Part shown: piece after piece, positions 24,856-33,251 of the stretch | How the letters are laid out: every line of letters starts with the position of its first letter | Numbering within the stretch: position 1 is the first letter of the stretch | Assembly (NCBI GenBank): GCA_032095175.1 | Contig: DAMCZI010000015.1 | Coordinates: forward strand, 1-64,000 | Origin: DAMCZI01 sp032095175 | Lineage (GTDB): Bacteria; Bacillota; Clostridia; Clostridiales; Caloramatoraceae | Length of the DNA stretch: 64,000 nucleotides | Direction of reading: 5' to 3' | The notes under the pieces: model-generated | The model's input: the letters and a program-made list of their open reading frames with translations, nothing else | Told to the model about the DNA's origin: nothing | Databases searched by the model: none | Program-made: the position numbers and the translations under genes

Positions 24856-26060
24856 CTTTGACCCTCCATTATATCTATAACTTTACAATCAACCATACCA
24901 TCATTCATGTGCATTCTAATCAGCTCATCCCTCTTTATATCAGAAACACTTCTAACTACAATGTTATTCTTTTCAACATATGTATATCCCCTGGCTAAAA
25001 CCTTTAAAGGGCTTAAGCTGTCAAGCTTTCCAGAACAAACAGATACTGATGTTCTACCTGTTGAAACACTAATTTTAATATTATGCCCCAGCTTATTTTG
25101 CAAATTATCCAAATACTGCATATATTGATTTATTCTGTTCTTTGGAGAATTTGCCTTCATATGCTGAAGATAATTCCTAACACTAAAGGATTTTTGATAA
25201 ATTCCATTGGATGTATGGGTTATAAGCATCTGTCTTAACTTATCAATCTTATATGTTATATCATTGTAGGATGGAACTGCAATTTCTGCAGCATGTGAGG
25301 GTGTAGATGCTCTTGCATCTGCAACAAAATCTGCAATTGTAAAATCGGTTTCATGTCCTACAGCAGAAATTACCGGTATTCTGCTTTTAAATATTGCTCT
25401 AGCAACATCCTCCTCGTTAAATGCCCAGAGCTCTTCTATGGAACCCCCACCTCTTCCAACTATAATAACATCTATATCATTTCTTGAGTTAAAATATTCT
25501 ATGCCACTTACAATGCTCCTAGAAGCACCCTCCCCCTGAACCTTAACAGGGTATAGAAGTATATTTATTCCAGGGAATCTATTTGTTGAAACATTTATTA
25601 TATCCCTTATAACAGCCCCTGTAGGTGAAGTTGCAACTCCAATCTTCTTAGGAAATTCAGGAATTGGTTTTTTAAATTCATTCCCAAAAAGTCCCTCTCT
25701 CTGGAGTCTTTCCTTCAATTGTTCATAGGCAAGATAAAGGCTTCCTAATCCATCTGGTTCCATCCTGCTGCAGTAGAGCTGATACTGTCCATCTCTTTCA
25801 TAGAGAGAAACATGACCTTCTATCACAACATTCATACCATCCTCAGGAACAAACTTTAAAAACAGGTTTGAACCTCTAAACATTATGCACCTTATCTTTG
25901 AATTTTCATCCTTTAATGTAAAATACATATGGCCTGAAGAGTGATGTTTAAAATTGGATATTTCGCCCTTTACTATTATATTGTTTAAAACCTCATCACT
26001 CTCCATTAACGCCTTAATATAGAGGTTTAAATTTGTAACCGTTAAAGGCTGCCTATTCAT
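24831..26060 (-). CDS. xseA: Exodeoxyribonuclease VII large subunit
   Basis: The protein carries an N-terminal OB-fold (about 1-100, LNLYIKALMESDEVLNNIIVKGEISNFKHHSSGHMYFTLKD in part: VKGEISNFKHHSSGHMYF) and the nuclease core with GVATSPTGAVIRDII, DVIIVGRGGGSIEELWAFN and SAVGHETDFTIADFVADARASTPS (in part: GHETDFTIADFVADARA). The start at 26060 (MNRQPLTVTN) overlaps the folD stop by eight bases; a longer reading adds 10 residues from within folD. Length is 409. Confidence 0.94.
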   Translation of the reverse strand: MNRQPLTVTNLNLYIKALMESDEVLNNIIVKGEISNFKHHSSGHMYFTLKDENSKIRCIMFRGSNLFLKFVPEDGMNVVIEGHVSLYERDGQYQLYCSRMEPDGLGSLYLAYEQLKERLQREGLFGNEFKKPIPEFPKKIGVATSPTGAVIRDIINVSTNRFPGINILLYPVKVQGEGASRSIVSGIEYFNSRNDIDVIIVGRGGGSIEELWAFNEEDVARAIFKSRIPVISAVGHETDFTIADFVADARASTPSHAAEIAVPSYNDITYKIDKLRQMLITHTSNGIYQKSFSVRNYLQHMKANSPKNRINQYMQYLDNLQNKLGHNIKISVSTGRTSVSVCSGKLDSLSPLKVLARGYTYVEKNNIVVRSVSDIKRDELIRMHMNDGMVDCKVIDIMEGQRWQQEKKN

Positions 26061-26901
26061 AAAATCCTGACGCCTCCAAAACATTTTCAATAAGCATTGT
26101 TGTTGTCATTGAACCTACTCCACCTGGAACCGGAGTAATATAAGAAGCAATTTCCGCTACCCCTTCAAAATCAACATCTCCTACAAGCTTATTGTCTTTA
26201 TAGCTGGTCCCGGCATCAATTACTACTGCACCAGCTCTTACCATATCCTTTGTAACAAGACCTGGCCTTCCAACAGCACTTATAATTACATCACTGTTTA
26301 GAAGGTGATTTTTTAGATCCTCAGTTTTTGAATGGCATATTGTTACTGTAGCATTTCTCTCGAGAGCCATAAATGCTGCAGGCTTTCCAACTATGTTGCT
26401 TCTTCCTATTACAGCAACCCTTTTGCCCTTCAAATCAATTTTAGCTTCATCAATAAGTCTCATTATGCCCTTTGGTGTACATGGTGGAATAGCCTTCTCA
26501 CCCCTGTAAAACCTTCCCTGATTTATAGGGTTAAAACAATCTACATCTTTGTTTGGAGCTATAGCCTCAGCTATTTTATTCTGATTGATTTGGCCTGGAA
26601 GTGGAAGTTGAACAAGTATTCCATGTATATCTTTTCTGTTGTTCAATTCCTCAATCAGCTTTAAAAGCTCCTCTTCACTTGTTTCACCTGGAAGTTCATA
26701 TGTAAATGAACTTATTCCAACTTCTCTGCAGACCTTATCCTTATTTCTTATATATGCAATTGATGCAGGATCTCCGCCTACTATAACACCTGCAAGCCCA
26801 ATTTCTATTCCCTTTTCATTTTTTAATAACTCAATCTTATTTTTTAAATTTTCCCTTATACTCTTTGCTATTTTACTTCCTTCAATTACAACTGCACTCA
26901 T
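26053..26901 (-). CDS. folD: Bifunctional methylenetetrahydrofolate dehydrogenase/cyclohydrolase
   Basis: FolD interconverts 5,10-methylene- and 10-formyl-tetrahydrofolate. Visible motifs are the active-site YIRNKDKVC region with its Lys, ILVQLPLPGQ, VIGRSNIVGKPAA in the NADP domain and TPVPGGVGSMTTTMLIEN at the C terminus. Length is 282, normal. In Firmicutes it often lies between nusB and xseA, as here. GGAGGTAC precedes the ATG at 26901. Confidence 0.96.
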   Translation of the reverse strand: MSAVVIEGSKIAKSIRENLKNKIELLKNEKGIEIGLAGVIVGGDPASIAYIRNKDKVCREVGISSFTYELPGETSEEELLKLIEELNNRKDIHGILVQLPLPGQINQNKIAEAIAPNKDVDCFNPINQGRFYRGEKAIPPCTPKGIMRLIDEAKIDLKGKRVAVIGRSNIVGKPAAFMALERNATVTICHSKTEDLKNHLLNSDVIISAVGRPGLVTKDMVRAGAVVIDAGTSYKDNKLVGDVDFEGVAEIASYITPVPGGVGSMTTTMLIENVLEASGFYE

Positions 26902-26912
26902 ATATGTACCTC

Positions 26913-27827
26913 CTATTTGTATTTTGTACTTCCAATGTATGCTGTACCAGCAGCATTATCTGAAGCATATCTTTCATCAGAAAAGTGTATATCATTATAC
27001 CCTCTGCTTTTAAAATACAGTCTTAAAAATTTACTCGAAGCAACTCCTCCAATAAGTAAAACAGGAAGCTTTATATCCTTTTGTAGATTTTTAATAACCT
27101 TTTCAAGTGTCTTTCCTATACAAAGCATGACTGCAAAGGCTACTTCCTTGTGATTATATCCAGAATTAACATATTTTAATCCCATTGTCTCCTGTCCGGA
27201 AAGGTTGAAATACAACCCTTCAACATGAGATGGTATTCTTAGGCTTGTTTCTTTAATCTCTAAGGCATACTCATCCATATACTTACCTGCTGGAAATGAC
27301 AGCCCCAAGGCAACACCAATTCTATCAACTAGCTGTCCAAAGCTTATGTCCTTTGTACCACCTATGATCTCTATTTCATATCCTTCAACATCAAAAGACA
27401 CTTTTAATACCTCAGTTGTACCGCCAGACATATGGATAGCAATAAAGCTATCACTTTTAAAGCCTATGGAACGTGAAGCTGCTTCAATATGTCCCTCCTG
27501 ATGTGAGGTTTTGTAAAAGGGTACCCCAAGAGCATTTGAAATAGACATGCCAACGCTGATTCCTGCTTTGAAAACAGGCATATAAGACCCCTCAACAGGT
27601 CTTGGTTTTTCACTTACACAAACAGCATTTATTCCCCTTACAAGAGGGGTATTTAATAGCAGAGGAAGATTATTGATATGTTGAAAAAGGGCTTCAGATT
27701 GTCTTAAGCCCTTTTCTCCCATCTTTACATTTAAAATGCATCTTTCATCGTATATTACTCTTCCGTCCTCAACAACCGCCACAGAGGTTGTATAATTGCT
27801 TGTATCAATTCCAAGAATTCTAGTCAT
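26913..27827 (-). CDS. TsaD/Kae1-like protein (O-sialoglycoprotein endopeptidase family)
   Basis: The 304-residue ASKHA-fold protein begins LGIDTSNYTTSVAVV and has the metal-binding HxxxH (SHQEGHIEAA), HMSGGTTEVLKV and a C-terminal SDERYASDNAAGTAYIG with a metal ligand Asp. True TsaD makes the tRNA t6A modification, is longer (about 330-340) and usually lies near tsaB/tsaE. This gene sits in the nusB-folD operon, a common clostridial site for a second TsaD-like paralogue of unclear function. I therefore do not assign tsaD. Stop of nusB overlaps its start by eight bases. Confidence 0.8.
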   Translation of the reverse strand: MTRILGIDTSNYTTSVAVVEDGRVIYDERCILNVKMGEKGLRQSEALFQHINNLPLLLNTPLVRGINAVCVSEKPRPVEGSYMPVFKAGISVGMSISNALGVPFYKTSHQEGHIEAASRSIGFKSDSFIAIHMSGGTTEVLKVSFDVEGYEIEIIGGTKDISFGQLVDRIGVALGLSFPAGKYMDEYALEIKETSLRIPSHVEGLYFNLSGQETMGLKYVNSGYNHKEVAFAVMLCIGKTLEKVIKNLQKDIKLPVLLIGGVASSKFLRLYFKSRGYNDIHFSDERYASDNAAGTAYIGSTKYK

Positions 27828-28236
27828 TTTTACCTACTTCCTCAATAACTTTTCCAAGAATTCCATTTATAAATACTGAAGCCTTTTCTCCACTGAATTT
27901 TTTTGCAATCTCTAGTGCTTCATTAACTGCTACAATATTTGGTACATCCTGTCTCTTTGTCATCTCATATATCGAAAGTCTCATAATGGCAAGGTCAACC
28001 TTTGAAATTCGGTTCATCTTCCATCCCTTTAGATATTTCTCAATATACTCGTCTATGTGTTTAATATTTTCCTTGACGCCAGATACGCAGTTGATTATGT
28101 AACTTCTATCTTCGCTGTCAATTTCCTCTTCACTGTTTTCAAAGAAACTGTCTAAAACCTCCTGGCTATCGGCACCATTTATTTCCATCTGATAAACGAG
28201 TTTCATTGCTGCTTCTCTTGCTAATTTTCTACTCAT
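27820..28236 (-). CDS. nusB: Transcription antitermination factor NusB
   Basis: NusB is an all-helical protein that binds boxA of rRNA leaders with NusE. The start at 28236 (MSRKLAREAAMKLVYQ) has GGAGGGAG five bases upstream and gives 138 residues; an in-frame extension of nine codons lacks support. Characteristic segments are RKLAREAAMKLVYQME, INRISKVDLAIMRLSIYEM-like (here MNRISKVDLAIMRLSIYEM) and VAVNEALEIAKKFSGEKASVF (in part: NEALEIAKKFS). It follows the DUF2273/amaP/asp23 genes as in many clostridia. Confidence 0.95.
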   Translation of the reverse strand: MSRKLAREAAMKLVYQMEINGADSQEVLDSFFENSEEEIDSEDRSYIINCVSGVKENIKHIDEYIEKYLKGWKMNRISKVDLAIMRLSIYEMTKRQDVPNIVAVNEALEIAKKFSGEKASVFINGILGKVIEEVGKND

Positions 28237-28253
28237 GCTCTCCCTCCAAAAAC

Positions 28254-28478
28254 TTATTTCCACTGATCAGGTAGTATTTTTTCTATAATTTCTACAATGC
28301 TTTCCTTATTATCAATCTTTTTTCCTATATAATATCCTAAAATCATAAATAATACAATAAACAACGTCTTAAAAAATCCTATCACCAACATGAACACAGC
28401 AATAAGAAGGCCTATAAGGGTACCTATAACCTTTCCTCTGTTATTATTAAATATTCTAACAAGTGTTTCCTTCCACAC
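28254..28478 (-). CDS. DUF2273 family small membrane protein
   Basis: The 74-residue protein has two closely spaced membrane helices (about 17-34 and 36-54) with the typical family end YYIGKKIDNKESIVEIIEK. DUF2273 genes are regularly found between amaP and nusB next to Asp23 proteins and are thought to belong to the same membrane-associated envelope-stress group, but their activity is unknown. The gap to amaP is 19 bases, so they share a transcript. Confidence 0.85.
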   Translation of the reverse strand: MWKETLVRIFNNNRGKVIGTLIGLLIAVFMLVIGFFKTLFIVLFMILGYYIGKKIDNKESIVEIIEKILPDQWK

Positions 28479-28497
28479 TGCAAATCACCCCTTATAA

Positions 28498-29034
28498 CTA
28501 TCGAAGCCTTGTACTTGCTGCAACATCTATAACAACTACCTTGATTTCCCCCACTGGAATCTCCGCAATTATTTCTATGTATTGTCTAACCTTTTCCTGT
28601 ATATCCTTTACAGTTGCAGGTATATTAGTATCCGGCATTATATAGGTCTTTATAAGAATATTCATCTTTTCAGCACCTGGCTTTATCCAAACCTTGCTTT
28701 CCTTAATGCCCTTAACCTGCTCTAAGGTTTTCATTATTAAAGATTTAATTGTCTCATTTGATATATTAACTTCACCTTCGCTTGTATATTTTGTAACACC
28801 AAAGGTTGTATCCTTATCGCCCTTAAGCATGGAAAACATCAAATACAATCCAAATATTATAATTATTGCTGCTGCTCCAATGTATATCCATTTATAATTA
28901 TCTGTTAAATCTTCATAAACTGCACTTAAAGTAAATTCCGGAATAAAATTCATAGTTAGTACAATAAATACTCCTGATAAAACCACACAAATAAAAATAT
29001 AAGTAAAATGCAGGAATCTATCAGAATTTTTCAT
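28498..29034 (-). CDS. amaP: Alkaline shock response membrane anchor protein AmaP
   Basis: The 178-residue protein has two N-terminal membrane helices (about 11-31 and 51-68) and a cytosolic domain with the Asp23-like pattern GEVNISNETIKSLIMKTLEQVKGIKESKVWIKPG (in part: NISNETIKSLIMKTLEQVKG) and later VRQYIEIIAEIPVGEIKVVVIDV (part: EIPVGEIKVVVIDV). AmaP tethers Asp23 to the membrane in staphylococci. The pair with asp23 just upstream supports the call. Confidence 0.88.
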   Translation of the reverse strand: MKNSDRFLHFTYIFICVVLSGVFIVLTMNFIPEFTLSAVYEDLTDNYKWIYIGAAAIIIIFGLYLMFSMLKGDKDTTFGVTKYTSEGEVNISNETIKSLIMKTLEQVKGIKESKVWIKPGAEKMNILIKTYIMPDTNIPATVKDIQEKVRQYIEIIAEIPVGEIKVVVIDVAASTRLR

Positions 29035-29061
29035 GACTTCCCACTCCTTTGCAACTTAATT

Positions 29062-29083
29062 AACCCTCTGTTTCCAGAGGGTT
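29062..29083 (-). promoter_or_regulatory. GNRA-type hairpin between asp23 and amaP
   Basis: AACCCTCTG and CAGAGGGTT form a perfect 9-bp stem closed by GAAA on the minus strand. It has no T tract, so it is more likely an RNA-processing, stability or attenuation element within the operon than a full terminator. Confidence 0.5.
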
Positions 29084-29092
29084 ATAAAAAAC

Positions 29093-29488
29093 CTATTTTG
29101 TTCTACTTGCTAGTTCCTCTTCTCTGTTTTCCTTTGGTATATTTATTCCTTGTATATGTATATTTACTTCTACAACCCTTAAACCAGTCATAGTCTCAAC
29201 TGCCTTCTTAACGCTCTGCTGAACTTCCCAGGCAACATCAGGAATCTTAACACCATATTCTACATTAAGGAAAAGATCTATAGAAGTTTCAGTTTCTCCG
29301 ACCTGTACTTTGATTCCTTTGTTAGAAGATTTAACTCCGAACTTTTCAACTATATCATCGGTAAATCCACCACTCATGCCTGCAACGCCCTTTACCTCCA
29401 TTGCAGCCATTGAAGCAATGACCGTAACGACCTCCGACGCTATTTTAACCGCACCAGCCTCATTAACTGCACCAGTGTTATTTTCCAT
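29093..29488 (-). CDS. Asp23/Gls24 family envelope stress protein
   Basis: The 131-residue protein matches Asp23: GAVKIASEVVTVIASMAAMEVKGVAGMSGG at the N terminus (in part: KIASEVVTVIASMAAMEVKG), then VQVGETETSIDLFLNVEYGV and VQQSVKKAVETMTGLRVVEVNIHIQGI (part: VKKAVETMTGLRVVEVNIHI). The family forms abundant cytosolic polymers near the membrane and responds to envelope stress. GGAGGTG precedes the ATG at 29488, and an extended -10 lies 46 bases further up, so this gene heads the amaP-DUF2273-nusB run. Confidence 0.92.
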   Translation of the reverse strand: MENNTGAVNEAGAVKIASEVVTVIASMAAMEVKGVAGMSGGFTDDIVEKFGVKSSNKGIKVQVGETETSIDLFLNVEYGVKIPDVAWEVQQSVKKAVETMTGLRVVEVNIHIQGINIPKENREEELASRTK

Positions 29489-29534
29489 CTTTTACACCTC
29501 CTGCAATATAAATCCTAAATTATATAATACATCT

Positions 29535-29543
29535 ATTATACCA
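29535..29543 (-). promoter_or_regulatory. Extended -10 promoter of asp23
   Basis: TGGTATAAT on the minus strand is a full extended -10, about 46 bases upstream of the asp23 start. The -35 is weak. Confidence 0.5.
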
Positions 29544-29584
29544 AAAAATCAACCAGGATGCCAGTATCTAATTTTCAGGGTGCA

Positions 29585-29665
29585 AAGTGCCAAACACGTG
29601 GCACGTGGCAAGTTGGATAACCGTGGAATGCCAAGGCTATCCAACTTGCCACGTGCCTGGCACTT
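29585..29665. repeat. REP-like long hairpin between spoIIIAH and asp23
   Basis: Outer arms AAGTGCCA (29585-29592) and TGGCACTT (29658-29665) enclose a perfect 19-base inner stem (29601-29619 with 29638-29656, starting GCACGTGGCAAGTTGG) around an 18-base loop. It lacks a T tract. The TGGCACTT/AGTGCC theme is shared with the hairpins at 15019 and 35070. Confidence 0.7.
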
Positions 29666-29680
29666 CTACATCTTGTATTC

Positions 29681-30172
29681 TTATTGATATCGAACAACAA
29701 TATTAGAAGGCGCTATTGATGTTACCCTTACTATTACATCCTTTATCTTATTCGCCTCTTCAGCTGTTATTGCCTCAGCTGATTTTACCGTTATTTCAAC
29801 TCCATTATCTACAATAAAGCAAAGTGCATCCTCATAACCTCTCTGTTTTACAAGGGTTTCAATCTCATTTTCCTTAGTTCCATTGTTATAAAGCTCCATA
29901 AGCTTTACAGTTGCTGATTCCTTAATATCCTTAGGCTGTGTCTCATCATTTATTATTTTTTCATACTCTTGTGCAGAAGCACTCCTTGTATTTTCCTTAC
30001 CCATTCTTCCCTCTGCAAAGAAGTTTTCACTGGTTTTAACCTCATTTCCTTCCTTGCTTATAGTATTTACATCTCCTGCCTTGTCATTAAATACCCTTGA
30101 AAACCATGCAGCACATACTATAAGAACTATTAAAACCGCAATAACGATGTTCTGTTTTTTTGAATCCTGCAT
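29681..30172 (-). CDS. spoIIIAH: Stage III sporulation protein AH
   Basis: SpoIIIAH spans the mother-cell membrane and pairs with SpoIIQ in the forespore to form the feeding channel. It has one N-terminal membrane helix (about 8-26, IVIAVLIVLIVCAAWFS) and an extracellular YscJ/FliF-like ring-building domain at the C terminus (about 85-163, AEAITAEEANKIKDVIVRVT). Length 163 is normal. It is the last gene of the spoIIIA cluster, separated from spoIIIAG by 122 bases that hold a partial repeat. Confidence 0.9.
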   Translation of the reverse strand: MQDSKKQNIVIAVLIVLIVCAAWFSRVFNDKAGDVNTISKEGNEVKTSENFFAEGRMGKENTRSASAQEYEKIINDETQPKDIKESATVKLMELYNNGTKENEIETLVKQRGYEDALCFIVDNGVEITVKSAEAITAEEANKIKDVIVRVTSIAPSNIVVRYQ

Positions 30173-30246
30173 ATTTCTCCCCCCACAATTATTTTCATAA
30201 TTCTATATAATTATATGAGATAAATATATTCAATATACTGAGGAAT

Positions 30247-30294
30247 TTATATATGTTGCATTAAAATTCTAATATTATGTCTTTACAACACATA
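30247..30294. repeat. Possible solo or truncated family A element, copy A5
   Basis: TATATATGTTGCATTAAAATTCT is matched in the left end of element A3 (36298), here followed by CTTTACAACACATAT as partner arm. The GGTTCGACC core is missing. It lies between spoIIIAH and spoIIIAG. The identity over about 22 bases at the left end is clear; the element status is an inference. Confidence 0.45.
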
Positions 30295-30897
30295 TTAATT
30301 ATTTTTCATTGGCATTACAGAAACCTTATGATAAGGTATTCCAAGGACTGTTTTTACAGCGTTATGTATCTTCTCTTTTATTTCAATGTTTTGTGCTCCT
30401 TCTGCTACAACCATTACCCCTCCTATTGAAGGATTCACCTGCTTTACTATAACAGGCTTGCTTCCCCCTCCTTCGTTTATCATAACAACAGTTTGATTTT
30501 TTGAGATTTCATTTGTTGTTCTGGTTCCACCCTGGGTGTCCTTCTCATCAACCTTCTTATTGACATCATTATTATTGGTTGCAAGAAGTGATTCACTTCC
30601 TCCATCAAAATATATCATAACCTTAACTCTTCCTACTCCCGCCATCACAGCCAGTGTATCAACAAGCTCATTTCTTATCTTTTCTTCATAGGAGGAGGAT
30701 ATTGCCATTGCCTCCGAAGAGGTGTCAACCTCAACAATATTCTTACCCGATTTGGTTTTCTTTCCATTAAGATTTGTTGTAATATCCCCTATTAATATTA
30801 AAAGCACCCCAAGGAGAGCAACTACGATAAGGTTCATTATAACCTTCTTTTTATTTTTATCTTTAAAGTACTTATCAATCAATTTCTTCATGTCCAT
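30295..30897 (-). CDS. spoIIIAG: Stage III sporulation protein AG
   Basis: SpoIIIAG forms a large ring in the channel between mother cell and forespore. One N-terminal membrane helix (about 19-40, KVIMNLIVVALLGVLLILIG) precedes the extracellular domain with a serine/asparagine-rich insertion (about 115-130) and the ring-building fold VKQVNPSIGGVMVVAEGA... NAVKTVLGIPYHKVSVMPM. Length 200 is normal. It lies nine bases after spoIIIAF. Confidence 0.92.
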   Translation of the reverse strand: MDMKKLIDKYFKDKNKKKVIMNLIVVALLGVLLILIGDITTNLNGKKTKSGKNIVEVDTSSEAMAISSSYEEKIRNELVDTLAVMAGVGRVKVMIYFDGGSESLLATNNNDVNKKVDEKDTQGGTRTTNEISKNQTVVMINEGGGSKPVIVKQVNPSIGGVMVVAEGAQNIEIKEKIHNAVKTVLGIPYHKVSVMPMKNN

Positions 30898-30906
30898 AGA
30901 ATTCCC

Positions 30907-31479
30907 TCACTTTACAAATTTAACAGATGAAGATTTTATATTGAACTTGCTTTCAAGCAGTTCTAAAACCTTTTTGTCTGCTGGTCCGTAATCTGTCTTT
31001 TTCTCACTTATTACAACAGTATCAACTGGTTTAATATCACTATCCCCATATACCTTTTTTATTTCTATATTCTTTATATTAGAAAAATCCATATTACTAA
31101 CATCCTCTACCATATCAAGCCTTGATACTGTATATTTTTTCCCTGTCTCATCATATATTGAGTTTTCAATAACCTTTTTTAAGTTATCCTTGAAGGCATC
31201 TATTGTCTTTTTATTCATCTGTTTTTGTACTTCATTGATATTAACTCCTGATTTATAGTCATCCATTTCCTTTGCATATCTACTAATGCTCTCTTGTATA
31301 TTTGTTTCCCTGTTAAACAGCTTAAACACAGGTGAAAGTATAGTTACTATTACTATAAGCCCTGTTACAAACTTCGCATATTTTTTAATGTTATTTGAGG
31401 GCAGTATCATATCAACTATTACCATAAACAAAACTGTTGTCAGCACCGATGTAAGCCATATTTTTATCCCACTTATCAT
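30907..31479 (-). CDS. spoIIIAF: Stage III sporulation protein AF
   Basis: The 190-residue protein has two N-terminal membrane helices (about 5-25 and 36-54, LTSVLTTVLFMVIVDMILPS and FVTGLIVIVTILSPVFKL) and an extracellular C-terminal domain with charged helices. SpoIIIAF is a membrane component of the SpoIIIA-SpoIIQ complex. It lies four bases after spoIIIAE and nine before spoIIIAG in the standard order. Confidence 0.9.
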   Translation of the reverse strand: MISGIKIWLTSVLTTVLFMVIVDMILPSNNIKKYAKFVTGLIVIVTILSPVFKLFNRETNIQESISRYAKEMDDYKSGVNINEVQKQMNKKTIDAFKDNLKKVIENSIYDETGKKYTVSRLDMVEDVSNMDFSNIKNIEIKKVYGDSDIKPVDTVVISEKKTDYGPADKKVLELLESKFNIKSSSVKFVK

Positions 31480-31483
31480 AAAA

Positions 31484-32632
31484 TCACCCTACCATAACAA
31501 GTAGTTTTCCAGTTGACATAATTATTGTTATCATTATAAAGAACATCACAGAAACCGATAGAACAGAAGCAAATACAATTGTCAAAACATTTCCTGCAGA
31601 GGTTAGGCATTCAACTATTCTTTTATCCACAACAGGCTCCATAACCGCACCAACAAGCTTATATATCAATGATATAAGCATTATTTTAATTAGAGGGAAA
31701 AGGCAGATGCATATCATAATTAAAAGTCCCGCTATGCCTATTGCATTTTTAAGTACCAATGAGTAGCTGGCAACAGTTGATATCGCATCGGACATGCATT
31801 TCCCAACAACAGGAATAAAATTATCTACTGCAAACTTTGTAGTCTTTAATGTCAATTGATCCAATGCAGTAGAAGCAGTACTTCTAACCGTAATTATTCC
31901 TATAAAAACCGTCATTATAAAACCAAGGGCCCATGTACTCACTTGCTTTATAAGTCCTCCAAGCTTAGTTATTTTAATACTGTCACTTAAGTTATCTACT
32001 ATGTTTACTACAAGTGTAAGCACTGCCATAGGAAGAATGAAGTCCCTTATTACATCACTTATTATCTTTATAGCAATCATAACTATAGGATCAAGGGTTG
32101 CTGCAGATGCAAATCCACCAACAGATGCTAAAAGTATTATAAGTGGTGGTATAAGCATATTTGTAAACTCAATCATCATATTTATTGTTTGCCTTCCTAT
32201 TTCAACTGCATTTACAAAGCTTTTAACTAAAATAATAACCATAAGCAGATAACAGGCATAATATCCTATTTTTGAAACACTATCCTCAGAAAATGCATTT
32301 TGAACATTTTGGAGTACTGCACAGAGTATAGCTATAAAAAGCAGTTCCACCATTAGCCTGGAATTCAGTATCACTTCCTTCATTAGAAAATCGCCTATGC
32401 TCTTTGCAAAGTCCTTAAGTGTAATTCCTATTGAACCCGTTTGCTTATATGTATCAATTATCCTTGAAAAGCTTATCTTAGGTATATAATCTGTATTCTG
32501 TTGAAGCTTTTTTGAGAAATCCTCCAGAGATGATATATCAACTCCTGATAAACCATTATCAGATGCATTGACAGTTATCGGTAATAATAAAAACAAAACA
32601 AAAATTATTATAAACGTTTTTCTAATTTTCAT
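31484..32632 (-). CDS. spoIIIAE: Stage III sporulation protein AE
   Basis: This 382-residue polytopic protein has a signal peptide (about 1-23) and eight or so membrane segments. A conserved stretch DFLMKEVILNSRLMVELLFIAILCAVLQN (in part: LNSRLMVELLFIAILCAVL) and MLIPPLIILLASVGGFASAATLDP (part: LIPPLIILLASVGGFASAA) are typical. It is thought to form the mother-cell membrane channel or transporter part of the SpoIIIA complex. Position between AD and AF is canonical. Confidence 0.93.
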   Translation of the reverse strand: MKIRKTFIIIFVLFLLLPITVNASDNGLSGVDISSLEDFSKKLQQNTDYIPKISFSRIIDTYKQTGSIGITLKDFAKSIGDFLMKEVILNSRLMVELLFIAILCAVLQNVQNAFSEDSVSKIGYYACYLLMVIILVKSFVNAVEIGRQTINMMIEFTNMLIPPLIILLASVGGFASAATLDPIVMIAIKIISDVIRDFILPMAVLTLVVNIVDNLSDSIKITKLGGLIKQVSTWALGFIMTVFIGIITVRSTASTALDQLTLKTTKFAVDNFIPVVGKCMSDAISTVASYSLVLKNAIGIAGLLIMICICLFPLIKIMLISLIYKLVGAVMEPVVDKRIVECLTSAGNVLTIVFASVLSVSVMFFIMITIIMSTGKLLVMVG

Positions 32633-32642
32633 TTTTATCCCC

Positions 32643-33029
32643 TTACGTCATTATTTTTAAAACCATATCCATGACAGCCATAAGAATCGGTATGGCCAAT
32701 GTAATGATTAAGACCTTTCCTGCAAACTCTATTTTTCCTGCTATTGAGCTTTGCCCCGAATCCTTGCATAATTCAACTCCAAAGGATGCCAGATATGAAA
32801 TACCTATAATCTTCAGCACAGTGTTAAGATACACTATATCTATATTTATTTTTGAAGCAATTTCCTGCATTGCTCCTATGACTATGGTTAATTTGGATAT
32901 CATAAAAAGAAAAATGACTATGCCCGCAGCCAAACTCACCTGGAGGGCGATTTCAGGCTTCTCTTGTTTTAAAAGTGCAACTATTAAAGCAGCTAAAAGC
33001 CCTAATATAAGTACCTTTATTATTTCCAT
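32643..33029 (-). CDS. spoIIIAD: Stage III sporulation protein AD
   Basis: The 128-residue protein has four membrane segments and the family end FAGKVLIITLAIPILMAVMDMVLKIM, quoted in part (GKVLIITLAIPILMAV). Residues EKPEIALQVSLAAGIVIFLFM near the N terminus are also typical. It lies 11 bases after spoIIIAC and belongs to the membrane core of the SpoIIIA complex. Confidence 0.92.
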   Translation of the reverse strand: MEIIKVLILGLLAALIVALLKQEKPEIALQVSLAAGIVIFLFMISKLTIVIGAMQEIASKINIDIVYLNTVLKIIGISYLASFGVELCKDSGQSSIAGKIEFAGKVLIITLAIPILMAVMDMVLKIMT

Positions 33030-33040
33030 TCAACCACCCT

Positions 33041-33238
33041 CTAAAATTGAAAAATTGTTCTAACACTTGTAAATAATCTACCTATTAAATTTATTACCAT
33101 CATAAATACCACAACCAACCCAGCAAGGGTAATAAGAGTCCCCTGTTCCTTTTTACCCAAGCTGTCAAATATTTTATCGAGTATTGCAATAATTATACCA
33201 ACCATGGCAATTTTTAAAATTAATCCTAGTTCCTCCAT
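33041..33238 (-). CDS. spoIIIAC: Stage III sporulation protein AC
   Basis: The 65-residue protein has two membrane helices (about 5-22 and 35-53) separated by the conserved loop DKIFDSLGKKEQG. Length and position between AB and AD are standard. It is a small membrane subunit of the SpoIIIA channel. GGAGG-type site precedes the ATG at 33238. Confidence 0.92.
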   Translation of the reverse strand: MEELGLILKIAMVGIIIAILDKIFDSLGKKEQGTLITLAGLVVVFMMVINLIGRLFTSVRTIFQF

Positions 33239-33251
33239 AATCCCACCTCTA

